Positions 8,973 through 18,416 of a stretch of 42,326 nt of DNA are shown here, piece after piece (the stretch's first letter is position 1; the number at the start of each line of letters is the position of its first letter). Position numbers and translations under genes: made by a program. Source of the DNA: Bacteroidota bacterium (GTDB lineage Bacteria > Bacteroidota > Bacteroidia > Chitinophagales > Chitinophagaceae); contig JAFDYJ010000025.1 in the NCBI GenBank assembly GCA_018267515.1, positions 1 through 42,326 of the forward strand, given 5' to 3'. The notes beneath the pieces are model-generated. The model worked only from the letters and a program-made list of their open reading frames with translations. It searched no databases and was not told where the DNA came from.

Positions 8973-9386
8973 ATGATTCAACGCCGCCAGAGCCTTTGGC
9001 TGTTGCTAGCATGCATCTGTGCTTTTTTAACCTATCTGTTGCCATTTTATTCAGGAACCCGGCCAATCAATAACGGAATAGAAAAAGCAATAATAAACGC
9101 CCAGAGCACTTTTCCCCTGATGATATTAACCGGGATGTCAATAGTCCTTTCACTGGTTACTATTTTTCTTTATAAAAACAGGAAACTTCAGTTTCGCCTT
9201 TGCCTGGCCGGGATCCTGTTATCTATCCTGATTATCATTCTGTATTTTCTTGAAATAAAAAAATTATCAGGTTCTATTTCACTTTCTGCCATACTTGTAT
9301 TTGCGATACTGGATGGATATATAATGGCAGCAATAGGCATCCGGAAGGATGAAAAAACTGTAAAAGCATTGGACCGGCTGAGGTAA
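8973..9386 (+). CDS. DUF4293 family membrane protein
   Basis: This 137-residue protein has four predicted membrane helices (about 6-27, 45-66, 76-94, 100-120). Its N-terminus MIQRRQSLWLLLACI is the hallmark of DUF4293, a family found mainly in Bacteroidota. Its function is unknown. It sits 34 bases after glyA on the same strand. In my recollection DUF4293 genes often lie near housekeeping genes, but a functional link is not established. The hydrophilic tail (RKDEKTVKALDRLR) is short and positively charged, which suggests a cytoplasmic C-terminus. Confidence 0.75.
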   Translation: MIQRRQSLWLLLACICAFLTYLLPFYSGTRPINNGIEKAIINAQSTFPLMILTGMSIVLSLVTIFLYKNRKLQFRLCLAGILLSILIIILYFLEIKKLSGSISLSAILVFAILDGYIMAAIGIRKDEKTVKALDRLR

Positions 9387-9464
9387 TACACTTCAATCTA
9401 TTTAGCAGGGACAGCATTTTAAACCTACAAATTCATTTGCGTTGAATGGTTGATTCATTCAGTC

Positions 9465-9493
9465 AAAAAAAAGAGGACCATTCCGGTCCCCTT
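9465..9493 (-). terminator. Rho-independent terminator of the glycine-rich protein gene
   Basis: On the minus strand a stem is formed by arms 9485-9493 and 9471-9479 (nine positions, one mismatch, core GGACC/GGTCC, five-base loop) and is followed by eight T (9472-9465). It lies 23 bases beyond the stop of the gene at 9516. Its position could also stop plus-strand readthrough from the DUF4293 gene. Confidence 0.8.
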
Positions 9494-9515
9494 TATACCT
9501 AGTAAACCTTGAGTG

Positions 9516-10850
9516 TTATTGAACGATAAAAGTCTTTGAAATTTTAGATTCGTTATTTGAAAGTTGAATAGTGTACATTCCTGTTTTTATAGAAGGAGGT
9601 AATTGTATGTTCCGGCTCACAGGTCCACCCGGATGAGTATAAACCTGGGAGGAAATCAAATTACCCGAAATATTATACATCCTGATTGAATAATCACCCT
9701 TAGGCATTTCTGAAACTTCGATTGAAAGACGGTTATTGGTAACCGGGTTCGGAAATACATTGAATCCAACAAACGATTTTCCGAGATTTATTCTCACAAT
9801 GGATGAATACTCAAATTTGGTGTCAATATCCACAGATTTCAGACGGTACAGGTTAATACCGTTTAAAGGAGCTGAATCAAACCAACTATAAGAAGCTCCG
9901 GATATTACATTTTTAGCACTTACAGTTCCAATTGTTGTAAAATTTATACCATCCGAAGAACGTTGAATTTCGAAATGACTTACATCAAATTCCATATAGG
10001 TGATCCAATCTAACTGTACGCCTTCTTGCTTTTGGACTGCCTGGAAATTACCTAATTTGACAGGAAGAGGTGCTCCTATGGCGCCGGTAATTTTAACGAC
10101 ACCATTGGCGCCATTACCATTCGTTTTATTATCGCCATAGCCTTTACCGCCTCCGCCACCACCAGGAGAAGCTCCATCCAAACCTACTGCGTTATTATTT
10201 CCGCCATTACCACCATTCCCCTGTCCAGTTCCTCCGGTTCCTCCAATAGTTAACCCAAAAAGTGCAAAACCATCTCCACCATCACTACCATTGCTACCGG
10301 TCAAAGCAGAGCCACCACCACCGCCTCCTGCTCCGTAGCTATTTCCAAAAAAGCTTCCATTTGCACCATTCCCGCCTTTTCCGCCATTACGTAAAGTTGT
10401 TCCGATACCATTTCCTCCCACAGCTATACCATTACCTCCTGCACCACCGGTAGTTCCATTTGCTGCAGCTCCACCACTTGCAGAGTCAATTATAATACTT
10501 CCATTCCTAAAACTGGAACCGCCACCGGCTACTCCATTACTGTTAGTAGCTACTCCGCCTTTACCAACAATAACAGTATAATTGCCCGGGGCAAGATTAA
10601 CGGTTGTGCGGGAATAACCACCACCACCGCCACCGCCTTTTGCAGTAGTCGTATTTGCACCTCCGCTGCCTCCGGCACCCCAAACTTCGATAACTACATT
10701 ATTACTTTGTGAAGTAACAACAAATGTATGAGTGCCCGAATTAGAAAAGATTGACTGTGAATTTGCGGGCGAAAAGCCAAAAAAAGCCAGGAAGAAAATG
10801 AAAGTCCCGATACCTATTTTCAGAACTTTTTGAGTAAAAATTGTTTTCAT
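9516..10850 (-). CDS. Glycine-rich secreted protein with T9SS sorting domain
   Basis: This 444-residue protein has a signal peptide (about 1-31, ending SPANSQS). A glycine-rich domain (about 35-265) starts with GTHTFVVTSQSNNVVIEVWGA and contains many GG, GGG and GNGG runs. A short bridge (DWITYMEFDVSHFEIQRSSDG) of the kind common before sorting domains leads to a C-terminal type A T9SS domain (about 363-444: FNVFPNPVTNNRLSIEV, GMYTIQLSN, KTFIVQ). This predicts export through the type IX system and attachment to, or release from, the cell surface. The glycine-rich fold may be adhesive or structural, which is inference. It is monocistronic with its own terminator. Confidence 0.85.
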   Translation of the reverse strand: MKTIFTQKVLKIGIGTFIFFLAFFGFSPANSQSIFSNSGTHTFVVTSQSNNVVIEVWGAGGSGGANTTTAKGGGGGGGYSRTTVNLAPGNYTVIVGKGGVATNSNGVAGGGSSFRNGSIIIDSASGGAAANGTTGGAGGNGIAVGGNGIGTTLRNGGKGGNGANGSFFGNSYGAGGGGGGSALTGSNGSDGGDGFALFGLTIGGTGGTGQGNGGNGGNNNAVGLDGASPGGGGGGKGYGDNKTNGNGANGVVKITGAIGAPLPVKLGNFQAVQKQEGVQLDWITYMEFDVSHFEIQRSSDGINFTTIGTVSAKNVISGASYSWFDSAPLNGINLYRLKSVDIDTKFEYSSIVRINLGKSFVGFNVFPNPVTNNRLSIEVSEMPKGDYSIRMYNISGNLISSQVYTHPGGPVSRNIQLPPSIKTGMYTIQLSNNESKISKTFIVQ

Positions 10851-11221
10851 AACGCTCAGGTTTTATGATAAAAAATAGATTACAACTCCAAATGGTTTGG
10901 CAGGAAAAAGGATTATCTGAGCTTTTAATAAGACTGGATACGTATGAAATGGTAGTTCAACAGGAATTCAGCATTACACTCTAAAAGATGCTGAAGGGTC
11001 GGAATATTAAAGATTTTGTGAAGGCTTTTAAAAGAATACGGACTGTTAAAAAGAATAAGAAGTTTGAATCGGATTCAAAAATAGAAACTATATTTTTTTG
11101 TTGCAAGGGTTTTCAATTCTTTTTTAATAGTAAAAGCACTAACTTTTAAAAAAATATCTATTATATCGTAAGACTGAGTAAGTTATCCTTATCAGCTTTT
11201 CAAATTATTATTTTTTTAATC
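10851..11221. other. Gene-free AT-rich spacer
   Basis: This 370-base stretch between the glycine-rich gene (start) and uvrA (end) has no supported gene, RNA or strong hairpin. A short symmetrical CCAAA-tgg-TTTGG lies near 10888-10900. The left end should hold the promoter of the glycine-rich gene; no perfect TAnnTTTG box is visible on the minus strand, TATTTTTT being the closest. Confidence 0.5.
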
Positions 11222-14032
11222 TTACAAATAACGGCTTGTTCTGCTGTTTTTTACTTTTTTTAATTCAGCAGGTTTGCCTGCAAAAACGATTGTCCCTCCA
11301 TCTTCACCGGCTTCCGGACCCAGCTCAATAATCCAATCTGCACTACGGATTACCTCTAAATTATGTTCAATCACAATAATAGAATGGCCTTGCTCAATCA
11401 AAAAATTAAAGGAAGTCAATAGCTTTTTAATATCATGAAAATGCAAGCCGGTAGTAGGTTCATCAAAAATGAAAAGTATTTTACCTGAATTTTTTCCTTT
11501 GCCTAGAAAGGAAGCCAGCTTCACCCTTTGTGCTTCACCGCCGGACAGAGTATCAGAAGATTGTCCCAGTTTTATATATCCCAATCCCACATCACTCAAA
11601 GGTTGTAAAGCTTTCACCAACGATTTTTCTTCACGGAAAAAATCAATGGCTTCATCAACACTCAATTCCAGGACATCATGAATGCTCTTTTCCTTATACT
11701 GCACTTCTAACACTTCTTCTTTAAATCTTTTGCCTCCGCATACTTCGCAGGTTAAATGCACATCTGCCAGGAATTGCATTTCCACTAATTGTTCTCCTTC
11801 ACCTTTACAAGTATCACAGCGGCCTCCATCCACATTAAATGAAAAATGTCTGGGCTGAAAACCACGTATTTTACTTAACGGTTGCTTAGCAAAAAGATCC
11901 CTGATTTCATCATAGGCTTTAATATAGGTAACAGGATTACTTCGTGAAGATTTTCCAATTGGGTTCTGATCCACCATTTCCACCTGTGCAATACTTTCTA
12001 TATCGCCACTAATCGTTTTATGAATTCCCACTTTATCTGCAAGTTCACCTTTTATCTTTTTCAATGCCGGGTAAAGAATCTGTTTTACCAATGTTGTCTT
12101 GCCACTGCCGCTGACACCGCTTACCACACAAAAAACATTCAGGGGAAACTCCACACTAATGTTTTTCAGGTTATTCTGCTTTGCACCTTCTACCCTTATT
12201 GACTTATTCCATTTTCTTACAATTTTGGGTGGCTCAATTTTTAATTCTCCACTCAGGTATTTTCCGGTAAGGCTTTGTGAATTTGAAATTATTTCATCAA
12301 AATTTCCTTCAGCAACTATTTCTCCGCCAAGGTGAGATGCTAACGGCCCCATATCAATAATATAATCTGCCTCCCGCATCATCATTTCATCATGCTCTAC
12401 AACAATAACGGTATTCCCTAAATCCCTGATATCTTTTAACACACGTATCAGGTTGGCAGTATCTTTTGAATGCAACCCAATGGAAGGTTCATCAAGAATA
12501 TATAATGAATCTGTAAGATTACTTCCCAAGCTCCGGGTCAACTGAATTCGCTGACTTTCTCCTCCGCTTAAAGAATTGGCAAGCCTGTTTAAAGTCAGAT
12601 ATCCAAGTCCCACTTGCAATAATGTGTTCAGCCTGTTATTAATTTCAATGAGGATACGCTTGGCTACCTTCTTGTCATAGTCACTTAATTTTTCAGCAAG
12701 TTCATCAAACCAGGATTTCAAATCCTTCACCGGTAATTCACTCAGCTCTCCGATATGCTTTTTGTTGACTTTTACATAAAACGCTTCTTTGCGAAGTCTG
12801 TAACCTTTGCAGTCGGGACAAAGCGTTCTTCCCCTGTAACGGCTGAGTAAGACTCTGTACTGAACTTTATAAAGTTGTTGTTCCACATCTTTAAAAAATT
12901 CATCAATTCCATATACATACTCATCCCCTTCCCAAAGAACCCGGTATTGCTTTTCCGAAAGATCAGAAACCGGTTTATGAATCGGAAATCCGGATTGTTT
13001 GGCTCCTTTGATAAATTGCTGACGCCACCAATCCAATTTTTCACCTTTCCATGGAGCTACAGCACCTTCATAAACACTCAGTGCTCTGTTGGGGATTACC
13101 AAATCACTATCAATCCCCAATACCTGAGAAAATCCTTCACAGGTAGGACAAGCACCATAAGGATTGTTAAATGAAAACAAATTCGGCACCGGTTCTTCAA
13201 AGCGCATTCCATCCATTTCAAACCGGTTATTAAAATGAATTTTCTTTTTACCGTTTATTTCAATAAACACATCACCATCTCCCTCATAAAAAGCAGTTCC
13301 AATTGAGTCGGCAAGGCGATGTTGTTCATTTTCATCAAAACGTTTCACCACAACCCTATCTACCAAAACCAATGTATGTTCATCTACAAGGGAGTAGGAT
13401 TTCTGTTCCTGGACATCTTCGATTCTAATCGCTTCTCCATTTTTGTAAATCCGGCTGAATCCTTTTTGTAAAAGAATATTCAACTCTTCTTTTAAATCAC
13501 GGTTTTTATTTCGTTTCAAAGCGATTAATATAAAAACTTTATCTCCTTCCTGTAATCCGGATATTATATTCAAAACATCCTGCACATCATCCTTTTTCAC
13601 TATTTTCCCGGAAACCGGAGAAATGGTTTTTCCAATCCTGGCAAATAACAACCTCAGGTAATCGTAGATTTCCGTCATACTCCCTACTGTACTCCGGGGT
13701 GTTCTGCTAATAATTTTTTGCTCAATCGCTATTGCCGGACATAATCCTTTTATATAATCTACATCAGGCCTGTTCATCCGGGTTAGAAATTGGCGGGCAT
13801 AAGCACTAAGACTTTCCGCATAACGCCTTTGACCCTCTGCAAAAAGCGTATCAATAGTCAATGAAGACTTTCCTGATCCTGAAACACCGGTAACCACTAC
13901 TAATTTATTCCGTGGAACAGAGACATCAATATTTTTGAGGTTATGAACTCTTGCCCCTTTTATGAAGATGTTTTTTGCGGAATTTACGATCGTATTTTTA
14001 TCGGGGTTTTTCCCTTTTATTAAATTTTCCAT
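11222..14032 (-). CDS. uvrA: Excinuclease ABC subunit A
   Basis: This 936-residue UvrA is the damage-sensing ATPase of nucleotide excision repair; UvrA2 loads UvrB at lesions. Both ABC modules are complete: Walker [10 protein letters not shown] (49-57) and GVSGSGKTT (near 640), with signatures [11 protein letters not shown] and [11 protein letters not shown]. Zinc-binding pairs are seen as CPTC, CPDC, and CDTC with CEVC. The open frame extends upstream to 14176, but those 48 extra residues do not resemble UvrA. A -7 promoter box (14044-14051) lies inside them, and AGGA stands just before the ATG at 14032, so I use that start. The counterpart of the first UvrA CxxC reads TISPVSGK here, without cysteines. 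Confidence 0.96.
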   Translation of the reverse strand: MENLIKGKNPDKNTIVNSAKNIFIKGARVHNLKNIDVSVPRNKLVVVTGVSGSGKSSLTIDTLFAEGQRRYAESLSAYARQFLTRMNRPDVDYIKGLCPAIAIEQKIISRTPRSTVGSMTEIYDYLRLLFARIGKTISPVSGKIVKKDDVQDVLNIISGLQEGDKVFILIALKRNKNRDLKEELNILLQKGFSRIYKNGEAIRIEDVQEQKSYSLVDEHTLVLVDRVVVKRFDENEQHRLADSIGTAFYEGDGDVFIEINGKKKIHFNNRFEMDGMRFEEPVPNLFSFNNPYGACPTCEGFSQVLGIDSDLVIPNRALSVYEGAVAPWKGEKLDWWRQQFIKGAKQSGFPIHKPVSDLSEKQYRVLWEGDEYVYGIDEFFKDVEQQLYKVQYRVLLSRYRGRTLCPDCKGYRLRKEAFYVKVNKKHIGELSELPVKDLKSWFDELAEKLSDYDKKVAKRILIEINNRLNTLLQVGLGYLTLNRLANSLSGGESQRIQLTRSLGSNLTDSLYILDEPSIGLHSKDTANLIRVLKDIRDLGNTVIVVEHDEMMMREADYIIDMGPLASHLGGEIVAEGNFDEIISNSQSLTGKYLSGELKIEPPKIVRKWNKSIRVEGAKQNNLKNISVEFPLNVFCVVSGVSGSGKTTLVKQILYPALKKIKGELADKVGIHKTISGDIESIAQVEMVDQNPIGKSSRSNPVTYIKAYDEIRDLFAKQPLSKIRGFQPRHFSFNVDGGRCDTCKGEGEQLVEMQFLADVHLTCEVCGGKRFKEEVLEVQYKEKSIHDVLELSVDEAIDFFREEKSLVKALQPLSDVGLGYIKLGQSSDTLSGGEAQRVKLASFLGKGKNSGKILFIFDEPTTGLHFHDIKKLLTSFNFLIEQGHSIIVIEHNLEVIRSADWIIELGPEAGEDGGTIVFAGKPAELKKVKNSRTSRYL

Positions 14033-14043
14033 TTTTCCTGTCT

Positions 14044-14051
14044 GCAAAGGT
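14044..14051 (-). promoter_or_regulatory. -7 promoter box for uvrA
   Basis: On the minus strand TACCTTTG matches TAnnTTTG and ends 11 bases before the uvrA ATG at 14032. This implies a leader of only about five to seven bases and excludes the longer reading frame start at 14176. No clear -33 box is visible. Confidence 0.5.
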
Positions 14052-14308
14052 AAATCCTTATTCCTTCTGAATTTCAGCGAAATGATCAACACAATTTTTA
14101 AGAAATCGTTTAGCTTTATTTCCAGAAAATGTTTGGCCATTTCTGAAAATATTCTACTTTTAAAGTCCAATATCAAAAAATATGAATAACCAAAAACATA
14201 ACTCGCCTATTGCCTGAACTTCTACACAATTATTTTTACCGTTTTTATTAGTAATCCAATATCTATTGAAATCGCCCAGTGCGAATTAACCTAAACCTGT
14301 AGGAGTTT

Positions 14309-14890
14309 ATGAAAGCTTTTAACAAAAAAACCGACTATGAACTGATCCATCTTTTTACAGATGGACATCTGGACGCATTGGAAGCACTTGTGCTTCGACA
14401 CAAAGACAAGCTTTATACGTCCATTTTATTCCTGGTAAAAGACAAATACCTGGCTGAAGACATTTTCCAGGATGTCTTTATACGAATCATTGACACTATG
14501 CGTAGCGGACGCTATACCGAGGAAGGAAAATTCCTGCCCTGGGCAATGCGTATTGCTCACAATCTCTGTGTTGATCATTTCCGTAAAGTAAAACGGACAC
14601 CCACTATCCGGAACGGAGAGGATAAGGACATCTTTGAAGTCCTGAACTTTTCTGAAGACAGTGCCGAAACTAAAATGATGCGCCGCCAGAGCTACGACCG
14701 GGTTCGTGAAATGTTGGAACACCTGCCCGACGATCAGCGAGAAGTGATAATTTTAAGGCATTATGCCGATATGAGTTTCAAAGAAATCGCAGCCACTACC
14801 AATTGCAGTATCAATACAGCGTTGGGGCGTATGCGGTATGGTCTCATTAACCTGAGAAAGTTAATGATGCAAAAACAAATTGCTCTCTGA
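14309..14890 (+). CDS. RNA polymerase sigma-70 family factor (ECF type)
   Basis: This 193-residue sigma factor has region 2 (about 22-95: YLAEDIFQDVFIRII, then GKFLPWAMRIAHNLCVDHFRK) and region 4 (about 130-182: LPDDQREVIILRHYADMSFKEIAATTNCSINTALGRM, an H-T-H). Regions 1 and 3 are absent, which fits the ECF group. It directs RNA polymerase to alternative promoters. No anti-sigma gene is adjacent, so how its activity is controlled is not visible. A rare Shine-Dalgarno-like AGGAG (14301-14305) stands just before the ATG. It is followed by an inverted-repeat element and a strong terminator. Confidence 0.88.
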   Translation: MKAFNKKTDYELIHLFTDGHLDALEALVLRHKDKLYTSILFLVKDKYLAEDIFQDVFIRIIDTMRSGRYTEEGKFLPWAMRIAHNLCVDHFRKVKRTPTIRNGEDKDIFEVLNFSEDSAETKMMRRQSYDRVREMLEHLPDDQREVIILRHYADMSFKEIAATTNCSINTALGRMRYGLINLRKLMMQKQIAL

Positions 14891-14891
14891 T

Positions 14892-15020
14892 TCTCTCTTG
14901 TAGAGAGAGTGGTTGAGCCGCTCTTGTCATTCTGTATCTCCCGCTTCAAACAAAAAGTTCTTACTTCGAAAAAGAATTTTTTAATTTTTGCTTGCCGGAG
15001 CAGGCTGCTGCAGAATGACA
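14892..15020. repeat. Nested inverted-repeat intergenic element
   Basis: Three symmetrical pieces occur just after the sigma factor gene. A hairpin TCTCTCT-tgt-AGAGAGA spans 14892-14908. A 10-bp outer inverted repeat is TGTCATTCTG (14925-14934) with CAGAATGACA (15011-15020). Inside it is an A/T-rich pair AAAAAGTTCTT / AAGAATTTTTT with one G-T. The arrangement looks like a dispersed intergenic palindromic element rather than a simple terminator; copy number in the genome is unknown. Confidence 0.45.
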
Positions 15021-15027
15021 CCTAATT

Positions 15028-15060
15028 AAAGAGTTCCGGGTTGTCCCGGAACTCTTTTTT
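15028..15060. terminator. Strong bidirectional terminator between sigma factor and dsbD
   Basis: A perfect 13-bp stem (15028-15040 with 15045-15057, arm AAAGAGTTCCGGG, loop TTGT) is followed on plus by T (15055-15060) and flanked by A on the left, giving a T-tail on the minus strand. It sits between the convergent sigma factor and DsbD genes. Confidence 0.88.
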
Positions 15061-15076
15061 ATTACTAATAGCTGCG

Positions 15077-17023
15077 TTATTGTTTGGATATTTTCTTAAA
15101 GGCATCTAATCCGCACTGAAGCCATGAAGCAAATTCGCTGGCATCGGGAGTATAAAACTTTGTTTTCACCAATATTTTTTCGTCAGGACTTATAATTGCA
15201 TACTGTGGTTGTGAAGTCGCATTAAAATTATCAATCTGAAATGCCGTCCATTTATCGCCGATGGTAACAATAGATTTCTCACTGCCGTTTTTCGCTTTAT
15301 AAAGCATCTGCTGAGAAACCGGTAATTTGGTCCGTTCATCTACATATAATGAAACCAGAATAAAATCATTGCGCATCATCTTTTCGATATAAGGCTTTGT
15401 CCATACTTTTTCTTCCATCCTTCTGCAGTTAACACAAGCCCATCCGGTAAAATCAATCAAAACAGGTTTGTTTTCTTTTTTTGCCAGTTGAATAGCTTGT
15501 TCATAATCCAGCAATGATTTATCACAGTTCACCGGATTTTTATATATACTGTAGCACAGTGGCGGAGGAAATCCGCTGATGAGGCTGAGTTTTGACCAGC
15601 TGGTATTCGTGACACCTGGAATGAGGTATAAAGTAGCTGCCGCAAAGAGGAACAGGAATGCGATTCTTATTTTACTGAATCGTTTTACAGGTGAACTGTG
15701 AGAGAAACGTAACCAACCCAGCAAGTACAAAACGATCAGCACTCCAATAATAATCCATAGCCCGATAAACACTTCTCTTTTCAGAATGCCCCACTGTTTC
15801 ACATTATCGGCATTGGCAAGAAATTTAACTGCTAAAGCCAGTTCAATAAAACCTAACACAACTTTTATATCCGTCAGCCAGCCACCGGATTTTGGCATGG
15901 AATGTAGCCAGTTGGGAAATAATGCAAAAATGGCAAACGGCAAACCCAGGGCCAACCCAAAACCTGCTGCACCGATTGTCAGCGGCCAGGCTCCCTGCTT
16001 TGCCACACCGGCTAATAAGGTTCCAAGAATCGGACCCGTACAAGAAAAAGATACAATTGCCAGTGTCAACGCCATAAAAAATATTCCTGTGATATTGCCA
16101 ATTCCCGAACGGGTTCCCATTTTATTAGCTAATCCGGAAGGAAGGGCAATCTCATAATAGCCGAAGAAAGAAAGGGCAAACAAAACGAAGATGACAAAAA
16201 AGAAAATATTCAGCCAGATATTTGTCGAAATATTATTGAATATTTCAGGATTGGTTTTGCCTGCCAAATGAAAAGGAAGAGTGATTAAAACATAAATCAG
16301 GAAAATAAAAAAACCATACAATACAGCCCCTCGTATTCCTTTTTTCTTTTCATGAGCTTTTTTTGTAAAAAAAGAAACCGTTAGTGGTATCATCGGGAAA
16401 ACACAGGGTGTCAGCAACGCAATAAAACCTCCTAAAAGTCCAAGCAGAAAAATAATAAAAAGGCTGCTATCTTTTTTAATTGAATCCCCACAGTCATTGA
16501 CAGGATGTTCAACATCAATGGATGGGATCAGTATTCTTGTTGTAGAAATAACTCCACCTTCCAGGTCTACTACAAACGGATAACTATTCGATGGATAGAA
16601 TTCATCGTTTTTACCATAAGAATAATTGAGAACTCCCTGTAATTGAGCAGGCACAATTCCTGAAATCCGGATAGCCGTTTTCCATTGAACTTTTCCTTCA
16701 AACACTTTAATTTCCTGGTTGTCAAAAACACTGCTTTTTATATTCTTTGAATTTCCGGTTGCTGAAAATTTTTCAATTTGACTGAAGCTGCTATCAGAAA
16801 AAGTGAGTTCTGCCATTTTTACATCGGCCAATACCTGGTCAGGAGCATATAATTGCCAACCGGAAACATCATTGGATGTAAAAGTCAGTTCGTAAGTGCC
16901 CTCCCCTGTTTTTTGAGAAGTTACCTGCCACTGATAAGGAGATACAATATCCTGCGAAACGCCCCGGACGGAGCAAAAAAATAATAGTGCAAAGAAAGCG
17001 GTGATTCTGGTTTTGAATATCAT
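15077..17023 (-). CDS. dsbD: DsbD-type thiol:disulfide interchange protein
   Basis: This 648-residue inner-membrane reductase carries electrons from cytoplasmic thioredoxin to periplasmic thiols. It has a signal peptide (1-23), an N-terminal DsbD-like beta domain (about 25-160), eight or more membrane helices (about 186-470) with the redox pair Cys207 (LTPCVFPM) and Cys328 (SFSCTGPI), and a C-terminal thioredoxin domain with CVNC at 530-533. Unusually, the N-terminal domain has no cysteines where the family has its exchange pair (YSYGKNDEFYPS, 134-145). The small protein encoded 70 bases upstream (17094-17549) keeps that pair. The two genes read in the same direction and are probably one transcript. 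Confidence 0.92.
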   Translation of the reverse strand: MIFKTRITAFFALLFFCSVRGVSQDIVSPYQWQVTSQKTGEGTYELTFTSNDVSGWQLYAPDQVLADVKMAELTFSDSSFSQIEKFSATGNSKNIKSSVFDNQEIKVFEGKVQWKTAIRISGIVPAQLQGVLNYSYGKNDEFYPSNSYPFVVDLEGGVISTTRILIPSIDVEHPVNDCGDSIKKDSSLFIIFLLGLLGGFIALLTPCVFPMIPLTVSFFTKKAHEKKKGIRGAVLYGFFIFLIYVLITLPFHLAGKTNPEIFNNISTNIWLNIFFFVIFVLFALSFFGYYEIALPSGLANKMGTRSGIGNITGIFFMALTLAIVSFSCTGPILGTLLAGVAKQGAWPLTIGAAGFGLALGLPFAIFALFPNWLHSMPKSGGWLTDIKVVLGFIELALAVKFLANADNVKQWGILKREVFIGLWIIIGVLIVLYLLGWLRFSHSSPVKRFSKIRIAFLFLFAAATLYLIPGVTNTSWSKLSLISGFPPPLCYSIYKNPVNCDKSLLDYEQAIQLAKKENKPVLIDFTGWACVNCRRMEEKVWTKPYIEKMMRNDFILVSLYVDERTKLPVSQQMLYKAKNGSEKSIVTIGDKWTAFQIDNFNATSQPQYAIISPDEKILVKTKFYTPDASEFASWLQCGLDAFKKISKQ

Positions 17024-17093
17024 TCTGCAACTGGTTAAAAAAACAGAGTCCCTTTTTCAAGAACCCGTCATATTATTTTACAATGAATTCAGG

Positions 17094-17549
17094 CTACTTA
17101 AGTGCAACGCTAAAATCTACTGTTTTGGGAGGAAGGCATTTTTTATCATCACAGGTCTGGTATTCCACACTTCCGCTAAGATTAGTCTTTGCATTTGCCT
17201 TCAGCTTAACAACCTGCACAAATACTACTTTTTCCGAATATTGATTGGCAGAAAGTTTCAGGACTTCATCATGAAATTTCTCAATCTTTCCAACCTCCTT
17301 TATTTTTTTGTCCAGGACTAAAAGCGGATTTGCTTTAAAAGTAAAACCGGTTGGAATTGCAATTGCGTCTTTGGGCTGAACCTGTGAATATAAATGCCAT
17401 CCGGGCTGAATGGTAGCCGTCAATTGAACCTCGTATGTTTTGTCTGCTGTTTTTTTAGATGAAAAATTCCAGCTAATAGGATCCGGGATCTGTGCATTAG
17501 TCTGTGCGACTATGCTAAAGACGAATATTAAAATAAGTAATCTTTTCAT
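17094..17549 (-). CDS. Stand-alone DsbD N-terminal (alpha) domain, periplasmic
   Basis: This 151-residue protein has a signal peptide (about 1-19, ending TNAQ) and a single beta domain like the N-terminal part of DsbD: ISWNFSSKKTADKTYEVQL, IQPGWHLYSQ. The C-terminal motif QTCDDKKCLPP carries Cys133 and Cys138, the expected disulfide-exchange pair. It probably receives electrons from the membrane part of the DsbD encoded just downstream and passes them to periplasmic clients. An ATG at 17558 is also in frame. I chose 17549 because TAAGGA stands nine bases before it and the signal peptide then begins MKRLL. Confidence 0.85.
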   Translation of the reverse strand: MKRLLILIFVFSIVAQTNAQIPDPISWNFSSKKTADKTYEVQLTATIQPGWHLYSQVQPKDAIAIPTGFTFKANPLLVLDKKIKEVGKIEKFHDEVLKLSANQYSEKVVFVQVVKLKANAKTNLSGSVEYQTCDDKKCLPPKTVDFSVALK

Positions 17550-17682
17550 ATTGATCATCCTTATAGTTAATAGTTGTAAAAGTCGGAATTTCTAAGGACA
17601 CAGGCTGTTAAAAATAGATCTTTACCTGAATGGTTGAAAAAAAATGGACAAACGATTACAATTCAATGACAAGAAGTGAGGA

Positions 17683-18357
17683 TCAGCAAACAAGTTGCTT
17701 GGCCATCAATAAATTTTGGATGATTTCTCTTCCATCAATATTATTTAAAGCAACTGAACAAGCTCTTTCCGGATGAGGCATCATTCCAAAAACATTTCTG
17801 TTAACATTACAAATCCCTGCAATATTTCTTACTGATCCATTAGGATTTGATGCTTCTGTAATTCTACCGTTTTCATCACAATATTTAAAAATGACCCGGC
17901 CGCTTTCTTCCAGTTCATTCAATGTTTTTTCATCGGCATAATATCTTCCTTCACCATGGGCTATCGGGATTTTATAAATCTCTCCGGCAGGATTTGTAAT
18001 AAAAATATTTTTACTGACAAATTGCTGATTTCCGTTTCGTAATAATGCACCCGGAAGCAAATGCGATTCGCATAAAATCTGGAATCCATTGCACACTCCG
18101 AAAACTAACCCACCTTTATTTGCAAACTCAATAACGCTTTGCATCATCGGGCTGAACCGGGCAATAGCTCCACAACGCAAATAATCACCATAGGAAAATC
18201 CACCGGGTAAAACGATACAATCTTCTGTTGAAAATTGGCTTAAATCCTTGTCTTTATGCCACAACATGATTACTTCCTGCCCGAGATCAACTGACAAAGC
18301 ATCTTGAATATCTCTGTCACAATTAGATCCCGGAAAAACAACAACTCCGAATTTCAT
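17683..18357 (-). CDS. purQ: Phosphoribosylformylglycinamidine synthase, glutaminase subunit
   Basis: This 224-residue class I glutamine amidotransferase supplies ammonia to PurL in the fourth step of purine synthesis. Landmarks are VVVFPGSNCDRD (5-16), PGGFSYGDYLRCGA (51-64), the nucleophile Cys89 in FGVCNGFQIL and the His/Glu pair in MMPHPERACS near the C-terminus. The frame is open to 18492, but those 45 residues are hydrophobic, overlap the upstream gene and are preceded by no family homology. A -7 box at 18380-18387 lies inside them, so the start is the ATG at 18357. A separate PurQ implies separate purL and purS genes elsewhere; none is in this window. Confidence 0.95.
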   Translation of the reverse strand: MKFGVVVFPGSNCDRDIQDALSVDLGQEVIMLWHKDKDLSQFSTEDCIVLPGGFSYGDYLRCGAIARFSPMMQSVIEFANKGGLVFGVCNGFQILCESHLLPGALLRNGNQQFVSKNIFITNPAGEIYKIPIAHGEGRYYADEKTLNELEESGRVIFKYCDENGRITEASNPNGSVRNIAGICNVNRNVFGMMPHPERACSVALNNIDGREIIQNLLMAKQLVC

Positions 18358-18379
18358 AACGATTTTTTTGAGGACAAGG

Positions 18380-18387
18380 CAAAGATA
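18380..18387 (-). promoter_or_regulatory. -7 promoter box for purQ
   Basis: On the minus strand TATCTTTG matches TAnnTTTG and ends 22 bases before the ATG at 18357. It is located between that gene and the end of the upstream membrane-protein gene, and supports the short purQ start. The -33 region is T-rich but not an exact TTTG. Confidence 0.55.
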
Positions 18388-18416
18388 AAACAGGAACAGA
18401 TATACCTTAAAAAGAT

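Noticed and set aside
10262..10453. Plus-strand open frame rich in His inside the glycine-rich gene
   Set aside because: It is the antisense shadow of glycine-rich codons on the minus strand.
14033..14176. 48-codon N-terminal extension of uvrA
   Set aside because: The residues do not resemble UvrA, and a -7 promoter box and AGGA lie just before the conserved start at 14032.
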